The notes under the pieces are model-generated. The model was not told the DNA's origin. It saw only the letters and a list, made by a program, of their open reading frames with translations, and did no database searches. DNA of 8,124 nucleotides from Oscillospiraceae bacterium. Lineage in GTDB: Bacteria > Bacillota > Clostridia > Oscillospirales > Ruminococcaceae. Below, in pieces: positions 1 to 5,367 of this stretch. The DNA lies in the NCBI GenBank assembly GCA_900757485.1, contig CAAEOA010000105.1, positions 1-8,124 of the forward strand. The letters run 5' to 3'. Position numbers and translations under genes: made by a program. Each line of letters opens with the position of its first letter. Position 1 is the first letter of the stretch.

Positions 1-1050
1 CTCGGAAGGATAGCGCCACAAGCCATCTTCAGCTATTCCCACGTCGCCTATCAGCCATTTGCTGGCATAATCCGCATTTTCATATCCCTGCTGTAAACAT
101 TGCGTATATTTGTTTTTTACCTGTTTCCACATATCCCGTACATAATCATTGTTCGTCAGGAAATAATGGCCTTCATAAGCTGCACGGAAAAGTTCGGATT
201 GTGATTGCATTCCGTCATGATCATAATCCAATTTATCCGCTTGTTTCGCAGCATAGAACGGACCCAAGCTGAACTGAACATCCCATAGCTGCGTCGTGAT
301 TTTTCGGTTTCCCGAACCGGGTCCGCCCCAAGGAGCATAAGGAACTTTTCCTGCGTCACTCAATGTTTTAGTCACAGTAAACATTTCACTCCACTTAGTG
401 GGGACTTCAATATTTAATTCTGTAAACAAATCTTTGTTGTAATATAACGCCGTAGGCGTTCCCGCAGCCAATACCAAAGGCAACCCCAAAACACGATTTT
501 TAGCATCAGACACCTGCCAAGTCGAAAAAATATATTTCGGAAATTGATCCTTCCATTTTTCATTGTCAGCAATAAAGCGGTTTGGCTTTTCCAATACGGG
601 TGTATAATCATAAAACCATCCGCGGGAAGCAAAAGAAGATCCCCATGCAAAAACAATATCCGGCGCAGTATTAGAATTCAATTGTGTGGTAATATACTGC
701 AAAAAAGAATCCGAACTGGAAGTGTCCACTGTTCTCGCCCACTCAATTTTAACATTGGGATAAATCAACGAAAAGGCATCGGCTAATATCCGGGTGGAGT
801 TAAACACATCCGGCTGTTCTTCGCTAGGTGTTTCACTGATAGTAGGAATCAAATCTCCCAAATGCACCTTTATCGTAATATTTTTTCCATCATTGATAGT
901 TGCCAGATTCATATCTTTATATTTATCGGCAATCTGCTGTGCAGTTGACTGTGCACTGCCGCTTTGGGTATCTCCGTTATTTGAAGCACACCCTACAATA
1001 GTAAACAATAAACCGACCGCCAAAATGAGGCTGCAAATTCTTTTTATCAT
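1..1050 (-). CDS. Sugar ABC transporter substrate-binding lipoprotein (family 1 type), C-terminus beyond the window
   Basis: The frame is open for 350 codons from ATG at 1050 to the left edge, so the C-terminus is missing. Residues 1-21 form a lipoprotein signal: basic MIKR, a hydrophobic core, and lipobox IVGC with the lipidated Cys at residue 21. An SGSAQSTAQQ-type linker follows. The body has features usual for extracellular solute-binding protein family 1: a segment around FSLIYPNVKIEW, then TAPDIVFAWG, then LGLPLVLAAGTPTALYYNKD and LFTELNIEVPTKW. Such proteins sit on the outer face of the membrane and deliver oligosaccharides to an ABC permease; the permease genes would be expected beyond the left edge. 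Residues 275-286 form an EF-hand-like loop (D-x-D-x-D-G, Glu at position 12). The gene follows a glycoside hydrolase, which fits oligosaccharide import. An in-frame ATG four codons upstream (1062) is an alternative start. The family call is firm; the ligand is unknown. Confidence 0.9.
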   Translation of the reverse strand, partial: MIKRICSLILAVGLLFTIVGCASNNGDTQSGSAQSTAQQIADKYKDMNLATINDGKNITIKVHLGDLIPTISETPSEEQPDVFNSTRILADAFSLIYPNVKIEWARTVDTSSSDSFLQYITTQLNSNTAPDIVFAWGSSFASRGWFYDYTPVLEKPNRFIADNEKWKDQFPKYIFSTWQVSDAKNRVLGLPLVLAAGTPTALYYNKDLFTELNIEVPTKWSEMFTVTKTLSDAGKVPYAPWGGPGSGNRKITTQLWDVQFSLGPFYAAKQADKLDYDHDGMQSQSELFRAAYEGHYFLTNNDYVRDMWKQVKNKYTQCLQQGYENADYASKWLIGDVGIAEDGLWRYPSE

Positions 1051-1055
1051 GCCAG

Positions 1056-1077
1056 AGAGCATTTATACAAATGCTCT
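1056..1077 (-). promoter_or_regulatory. Perfect 9-bp hairpin between ribosome binding site and start codon of the binding-protein gene
   Basis: On the minus strand AGAGCATTT, a GTAT loop and AAATGCTCT form a perfect inverted repeat. It ends five bases before the ATG at 1050. The best Shine-Dalgarno-like sequence, GAAAGGTGG (1089-1081), lies 30 bases from that ATG, too far when unfolded. Folding the hairpin leaves 3 + 5 = 8 unpaired bases between them, a normal spacing. The alternative ATG at 1062 lies inside the 3' arm and would be hidden by folding. The structure therefore favours start 1050. This is inference from sequence only. Confidence 0.5.
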
Positions 1078-1080
1078 GCA

Positions 1081-1089
1081 CCACCTTTC
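1081..1089 (-). promoter_or_regulatory. Shine-Dalgarno-like GAAAGGTGG of the binding-protein gene
   Basis: This is the only good match to the anti-Shine-Dalgarno sequence before the lipoprotein gene; AAAGGTGG differs from AAAGGAGG at one base. It is 18 bases from the ATG at 1062 and 30 from the ATG at 1050. Neither spacing is usual unless the intervening hairpin folds. Confidence 0.5.
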
Positions 1090-1168
1090 ACAGATTTTTG
1101 ATGACAACTGATACAAACCTAAAGCAACTGTCAATCCATCATTTTTCTTCTGCCGTTACATCGCATCA

Positions 1169-1177
1169 ATTATCTCA
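1169..1177 (-). promoter_or_regulatory. Possible extended -10 promoter for the binding-protein gene
   Basis: The minus strand reads TGAGATAAT, which fits the extended -10 form TGnTATAAT with one mismatch in the hexamer. No convincing -35 is seen at 17 bases. It lies just after the terminator-like hairpin and would give a leader of roughly 110 bases. A competing candidate is a perfect TTGACA (1134-1129) with a poor TATCAG (1113-1108) at 15-base spacing. Either would let the transporter gene be expressed apart from the enzymes. The evidence is weak. Confidence 0.25.
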
Positions 1178-1192
1178 TAGGTTTATCGGAAA

Positions 1193-1220
1193 AGTCTGCG
1201 GCAGTTTTCTGTCGCAGACT
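1193..1220 (-). terminator. Terminator-like stem-loop between hydrolase and binding-protein genes
   Basis: On the minus strand AGTCTGCG (1220-1213) pairs perfectly with CGCAGACT (1200-1193). Beyond one A/C mismatch, CAG and CTG pair around an AAAA loop. The transcript then reads TTTTCCG, so the U-tract is short. It starts 37 bases after the hydrolase stop codon, the right place for a terminator or a partial one. The 5' arm can instead pair with CAGACTA at 1242-1236, which would undo the hairpin. Confidence 0.5.
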
Positions 1221-1242
1221 AAATCCGAAAATATGTAGTCTG
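1215..1242 (-). promoter_or_regulatory. Alternative stem-loop sharing an arm with the terminator-like hairpin
   Basis: On the minus strand CAGACTA (1242-1236) pairs perfectly with TAGTCTG (1221-1215) across a 14-base A/T-rich loop. The second arm is also the 5' arm of the terminator-like stem, so only one of the two can form at a time. This is the layout of an antiterminator/terminator pair, although the terminator-like form looks clearly more stable. Confidence 0.35.
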
Positions 1243-1257
1243 TTAAAAAATGTCTCG

Positions 1258-4122
1258 TTATTTGGAGCCTTTTAGATAAGATCCGCTGTTCCAGTTATCT
1301 CTGGATGTCCCGTCTTGATTCAGCAAAGAGATATAGTTCAAATATTTCCCGTTTTCCCACATGAGATTCCACACATCGTTTTGCTCAAAGGTATCTATCG
1401 TCCAGTAGGCTGTTCCCGCAAAGCCGGCGTTCATTACTGCATTTCGGAGTTCCTGTGCAAACTTCATACCATCAGCCAGTTCTCTTTCCTCTGATTCGGA
1501 GCTCATGGCAGCATATTCTCCCATAACAACAGGTTTCGTTTTCATATACTCTTTGGTTTCGTCAGTATCAAAAAGCATATTGATCTTATATTTTTCCCAA
1601 ATTTCTTGTGCAGTACCTTTCTGACCGTATCGGTAAATATGCATATCCAGGAAATCAATATCGGTGGCCAACAGTTCTTGTGCCGACATCGGTATACGGG
1701 TGTCGGAAACGCCCTTTATCGTTCTCATGCCGTATGCCGATTCCATATCTTTGTTGACGGCGATCATACCAAATGTTCCTTCGCAAAGAAGCAGTTTTTC
1801 GTCCACTTCATGTATTGTTTCTTTCATCTCTTTGTAATAATTCTGTATGGCAGCATTGGCTAGGGATCTACGGTCATCGTCATTGCTCATATCATACTTT
1901 GTACCGTCTATAAAAGTATAAGTACCGGAAGTTTGAGTAAACGGTGCCTTCGTACTGTCAAAAGCAAATTCATTCTGCATCTCTACACCAAACAGGCCGT
2001 CCAACAGCTTAGGATCTTTATTTTTAAGGTACTCTAAGAAATATTTCAAATATTTCTGTTTTGCTTGAATGCCGGCTTTCGAGAACAGAATCGACTGTCC
2101 GTTGGTATTATTAGACAGTTCTTTAAAAAATTGATTGCCGACCATTTCGTTTTCTCCCATAGTGGGCATGACATAAATGCCATATTTATTGGCTCTGGTC
2201 AGGAAATCGGTAAAACATTCCATGTACGGAATATAAATTCCTTGTGTTTCCGAATAAATTCCACCCAATCCCGGATTGGAGGACACTCTATTTCCTGGTA
2301 TGATAAATACCCGGATAAAATTATATCCGTTTGATTTCAAAGTCCGCATCAAAATTTCAGCGGTATATGGATCATAATCAGCAGGAACAAGACCGTATTC
2401 CGGTTCAAAAGTGGAATGATCTCCCGAGCGGATTCCGACATAGTTGACTCCGTTTGGAATAAATGTTTTTCCGCTCTTTTCCGTTTTGAAACCGGCATTG
2501 CCTCCCTCTTTTGTATCAACAACGATTTTTTCGATCGAATCAACCTGCAAATCAGAAGCTTTTTTTGCCAAATCAACTTCTATCGGCTCTGACAATACTC
2601 CTTCCACATTATAGGTAGACAAATAAAGTTTATCATATGCACCATTCAGATCTTTGATAGAAAATGTTTTGTTCGGATAGGCAACTTTTCCGATATTCTT
2701 TCCGTTCTTGGTGGTAATCAACAGAAACGTCGCATCTGCAACATCCGGACGCCATTCCCAATGCAAAAATTCTTCATTGCCCTCCTTAATGACGCCTGCC
2801 AGATAGACAGGATAGGATGTTTCCCCTTCCTGATAGACTTCCATTTCGCCGTTGTGCTTAATGTTGGAAACTGTTGTGGTTACATTATGGTCGGTATTCA
2901 TGACACCGAAAAATCCCGGAGGCTCCAAGTTGGGATTGTAGCCTTTATCTCTGTATTTATATGCCTTGGTGGTGCTGTCGATATAAATATAAACATCGGA
3001 ATACCAATCATCTTCTTCAATGTATCCTTTGACTTCAACAATTACTTTGTGCGTATCCGTAAAATCCAAGCCGGTTTGATATGCCGGAAGCACTTTTGCC
3101 TTATCATTCGTGTAGCATACTAAACTGATATTGCCTTCTTCTGTAAATTTGATTCCGTAGGCATTTTTACCGGATATTGCATTGCGGTCCTGTTTCCGGA
3201 ACAATACGATGGAGCTACCGAATTTTCCGCTGCTTACTATATCTTCTGTCTTGCTCATTGAAAAATCAAAACTATAAGCTTCCGCAGTCACCGAGTTGTT
3301 ATTGCTCACTCCACCTTTTCCTTTTACGACAAGCTTATTTTCTGTTTTCTGCATCTGTGCAATGTCACCATTGTCCGAACCCATTCCGGTCGATTTATTG
3401 ATAAACCATTGGTCATCCATCCCAATCGAAATATTAGTTTGGGGGGCTTTTCGGTCTATTAAGCCTCCTAATGTGCTTTCTTCATTAGGATACACAGATA
3501 AAACAGTATTAGATTGTGCTCCATATTGGTAGATCGAAAACACACCAGATCCTTTGCTCATTTTATCTGTATCAGTATCCGAATAATCAATCACAACAGC
3601 ATCATCGATTTTTAAAATAATATTTACACTGTTGCCATCAGCTGAATTGATTGCCCCAGCCGTAATTTTATATTCGGTCTGTCCGGACAGATCCATTCCG
3701 GATGGCAAGGACACGGTAGCCAGAGCCTCCAAAGAGCCCTGCCGCATTACCTGGATATTGTTGCCGTTCCCAATTAATATCAGATAACCTGTCTGATTGT
3801 CCCACGGCGCATTATATGGCAAATCAGAACGGAATTTTAATCCGATCCAGCCGCCCGGAACCTTAGGTTTCATTTTGAACTCCACTAACTCGTTTGCTAC
3901 ATTCAAACCGGAATATACAACACATGTTTCCCCATTCAAAGTAGTTTCTGTCCCTATCGTTTCCATTTTATTCGTGTCTCCCTCCCACGCGCCTGAATCG
4001 CTCAAACGAATCACAGACTCATTGGCTCCAAAGCCAGTCAAAGAGTTGATACCGCCTGCCACAAGCATGGATAGTGCCAAGACACCGGAAATCAATTTTT
4101 TAAAAGCAGAATTGCTTACCAT
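1258..4122 (-). CDS. Secreted multi-domain GH5-like (clan GH-A) glycoside hydrolase
   Basis: This 954-residue protein begins with a Sec signal peptide (basic KK at 8-9, hydrophobic core to about 30). Two concanavalin-like beta-sandwich modules follow: A at about 38-212 (motifs GGWIGLKF and APWDNQTGY) and B at about 226-425 (ending GFFGV...NIKH). A fibronectin-III-like segment lies at about 430-518 and a TIM-barrel hydrolase at about 525-945. Clan GH-A residues are visible: R604, N717-E718 (acid/base, in VEMQNEF), H828 and Y830 (DMHIY), nucleophile E869 (VVMGEY) and W907. They predict retaining hydrolysis of a beta-linked glycan. The protein ends right after the barrel with no anchor, dockerin or sorting signal, so it is probably released or held by its binding modules. 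The start at 4122 has AGGAGG seven bases upstream. The barrel motif YVGIRSGDHSTFE does not let me name a GH5 subfamily, so the substrate is open. Confidence 0.88.
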   Translation of the reverse strand: MVSNSAFKKLISGVLALSMLVAGGINSLTGFGANESVIRLSDSGAWEGDTNKMETIGTETTLNGETCVVYSGLNVANELVEFKMKPKVPGGWIGLKFRSDLPYNAPWDNQTGYLILIGNGNNIQVMRQGSLEALATVSLPSGMDLSGQTEYKITAGAINSADGNSVNIILKIDDAVVIDYSDTDTDKMSKGSGVFSIYQYGAQSNTVLSVYPNEESTLGGLIDRKAPQTNISIGMDDQWFINKSTGMGSDNGDIAQMQKTENKLVVKGKGGVSNNNSVTAEAYSFDFSMSKTEDIVSSGKFGSSIVLFRKQDRNAISGKNAYGIKFTEEGNISLVCYTNDKAKVLPAYQTGLDFTDTHKVIVEVKGYIEEDDWYSDVYIYIDSTTKAYKYRDKGYNPNLEPPGFFGVMNTDHNVTTTVSNIKHNGEMEVYQEGETSYPVYLAGVIKEGNEEFLHWEWRPDVADATFLLITTKNGKNIGKVAYPNKTFSIKDLNGAYDKLYLSTYNVEGVLSEPIEVDLAKKASDLQVDSIEKIVVDTKEGGNAGFKTEKSGKTFIPNGVNYVGIRSGDHSTFEPEYGLVPADYDPYTAEILMRTLKSNGYNFIRVFIIPGNRVSSNPGLGGIYSETQGIYIPYMECFTDFLTRANKYGIYVMPTMGENEMVGNQFFKELSNNTNGQSILFSKAGIQAKQKYLKYFLEYLKNKDPKLLDGLFGVEMQNEFAFDSTKAPFTQTSGTYTFIDGTKYDMSNDDDRRSLANAAIQNYYKEMKETIHEVDEKLLLCEGTFGMIAVNKDMESAYGMRTIKGVSDTRIPMSAQELLATDIDFLDMHIYRYGQKGTAQEIWEKYKINMLFDTDETKEYMKTKPVVMGEYAAMSSESEERELADGMKFAQELRNAVMNAGFAGTAYWTIDTFEQNDVWNLMWENGKYLNYISLLNQDGTSRDNWNSGSYLKGSK

Positions 4123-4127
4123 TTTTA

Positions 4128-4135
4128 CCCCTCCT
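4128..4135 (-). promoter_or_regulatory. Strong ribosome binding site AGGAGGGG of the glycoside hydrolase gene
   Basis: The minus strand reads AGGAGGGG, with the AGGAGG core ending seven bases before the ATG at 4122. It starts two bases after the TAG stop of the preceding gene, so ribosomes finishing that gene end on this site. This supports translational coupling of the surface protein and the hydrolase. Confidence 0.85.
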
Positions 4136-4137
4136 GA

Positions 4138-5229
4138 CTATTTGTTCTTTTTGTAGATAAAGTACCAAACTCCTGTGCCTGTCAATGCAAGAATAGCCAC
4201 TATTCCTACGATAATCCACACAATATTAGAGGTAGACCGATTATTTCCGCCTGCGTCCACTGCTGAAGAATCCATGGTTGTTCCTTCAGGCTGTGACTCT
4301 GCATTGCTGTTACTTCCTGTTAAGGTGCTTTCATCTAAAATGCTTTCTGTATCCACTGTACCCGATTCTGTTATTTCAGAAATCGCCGAGGCAGTATTGT
4401 TACTTTCTGAATCTGAAACAGCCGACTGATTGCCGGTCGTTGGTGAAGATGTTTTCGGAGCATTTGAAGATGCAGTAGAAGTTGTTTTTGACGTTGTCTG
4501 TGTTTTAGATGAAGTTGCTGTGCCGGAAGAGATAGGAGCATTTTCCGAAACGCCCTGATATTGCACTTTCATTTCAATATCATGATGATTTTCCGAAAAG
4601 CCGCCGAACCCCAGATATGCCTTATTCTCTTTTCCGATTGAAATCGTAAGCGCATCACTTAAATTTAAAACCTCATTGCCGTCAATTTTCAAAACTCCGT
4701 TGTCAATTTTAACGTCACACTTCCAATCGTTTTTCATAGTCATTTCAATGGTACTTCCGAAAATATTAACGAAACCGGAGCCTGCTGAATATCTGTTTAT
4801 TTCCAAATCAATCTTTTTCTTGTTGTTAACATCTAACTTCATAATAATAACAACACCGCTGATCTGTTCCTTTTTGATCACAGCCCGCTCAGAAGAAAAC
4901 CAGTTTTCCGTTTTAGACAGATTGAACGCATACCAACCGGATTGTTTGCCTTCGCCTTGTCCGTAATCTTTTGCAAACTCCAAAGTAAACTCAATATTTC
5001 TCGGATCGACCTGCTTTTTATATAAGACTGCCGAGGCTGATTGTGTACCTTGTGAAGTGGTTGTTCCCATAAATCCTTTTCCGTAAACACTGATCGTATT
5101 GGTGCCGGCATCAGCGATTTTACCATACTTTAGTGTGGTATAATCGTTTTTGCTGGTAGCAGCAAAAACCGTCAATGCAGAAAAAGACATGACAGTGACT
5201 GCTAATAATGCGGAGATCATTTTTTTCAT
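4138..5229 (-). CDS. Membrane-anchored surface protein with concanavalin-like domain and Ser/Thr-rich stalk
   Basis: This 363-residue protein has a signal peptide (MKKMISALLAVTVMSF..., probable cleavage near residue 23 after VFA). A beta-sandwich domain follows at about 27-227, then a Ser/Thr/Gln/Asn-rich low-complexity stalk at about 230-333. A transmembrane helix spans about 336-359 and is followed by the basic tail KKNK. No LPxTG motif is present, so it is predicted to be a type I membrane protein projecting through the wall. The domain carries SGWYAFNLS and a VKIDNGVLKIDG strand pair that resemble the modules in both flanking enzymes (GGWIGLKF and GKWIALMA). No catalytic motif is visible. 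I infer a glycan-binding role that holds polymer at the cell. An alternative is a structural or docking protein. The start at 5229 has AGGAAAGG at nine-base spacing. The gene is 15 bases from the hydrolase and 138 bases after the esterase. Confidence 0.8.
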   Translation of the reverse strand: MKKMISALLAVTVMSFSALTVFAATSKNDYTTLKYGKIADAGTNTISVYGKGFMGTTTSQGTQSASAVLYKKQVDPRNIEFTLEFAKDYGQGEGKQSGWYAFNLSKTENWFSSERAVIKKEQISGVVIIMKLDVNNKKKIDLEINRYSAGSGFVNIFGSTIEMTMKNDWKCDVKIDNGVLKIDGNEVLNLSDALTISIGKENKAYLGFGGFSENHHDIEMKVQYQGVSENAPISSGTATSSKTQTTSKTTSTASSNAPKTSSPTTGNQSAVSDSESNNTASAISEITESGTVDTESILDESTLTGSNSNAESQPEGTTMDSSAVDAGGNNRSTSNIVWIIVGIVAILALTGTGVWYFIYKKNK

Positions 5230-5238
5230 TGCGATTCG

Positions 5239-5246
5239 CCTTTCCT
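5239..5246 (-). promoter_or_regulatory. Ribosome binding site AGGAAAGG of the surface-protein gene
   Basis: The minus strand reads AGGAAAGG, nine bases before the ATG at 5229. It supports that start over the in-frame Met at residue 4, which would need longer spacing. Confidence 0.65.
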
Positions 5247-5292
5247 ATTAAAATTTTACGTTCTCGCCTACCGCGCATGATTGCGAACGGAG

Positions 5293-5323
5293 TCCGAAAG
5301 AAATATAAAATATTTCTTTCGGA
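5293..5323 (-). promoter_or_regulatory. Perfect 13-bp intergenic stem-loop after the esterase gene
   Basis: TCCGAAAGAAATA (5293-5305) and TATTTCTTTCGGA (5311-5323) are exact inverted repeats around a 5-base loop. An outer AACG/CGTT pairing (5286-5289 with 5325-5328) could extend it. The structure lies 44 bases after the esterase stop and 63 bases before the next start. On the minus strand it is followed by CTCCGTTCG, with no U-tract, so it is not a standard intrinsic terminator. An mRNA processing or stability element, or a protein-binding site, fits better. Being a perfect palindrome, it would fold on either strand. Confidence 0.6.
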
Positions 5324-5367
5324 ACGTTTCCCGTACTGTCTTTTCTATCAAAAGAACCCATTCTTTC

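Noticed and set aside
414..656. Minus-strand open frame inside the binding-protein gene
   Set aside because: It is out of frame with the 350-codon open frame that carries recognisable family motifs, so it is a shadow.
794..1111. Plus-strand open frame of 105 codons over the start of the binding-protein gene
   Set aside because: It lies antisense to a clear lipoprotein signal and solute-binding domain, has no ribosome binding site, and its translation resembles no protein family.
1063..1257. Riboswitch or T-box in the leader of the binding-protein gene
   Set aside because: No conserved core of a known riboswitch class or T-box sequence could be recognised; only the stem-loops described are supported.
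2761..3123. Plus-strand open frame of 120 codons opposite module B of the hydrolase
   Set aside because: It is a shadow of the real coding strand; the opposite translation has coherent domain structure and this one does not.
3797..4156. Plus-strand open frame of 119 codons opposite the hydrolase signal peptide
   Set aside because: It spans the short intergenic gap and the antisense of a signal peptide, with no start signal.
5351..5366. Small 6-bp A/T-rich stem-loop just after the esterase stop
   Set aside because: AAAGAA/TTCTTT is too weak and too likely by chance to call a terminator; the 13-bp stem nearby is the notable structure.
5230..5367. Promoter for the surface-protein gene
   Set aside because: A TTGATA-like -35 and a TAAAAT-like -10 are present but not at workable spacing to each other, so no promoter is called.
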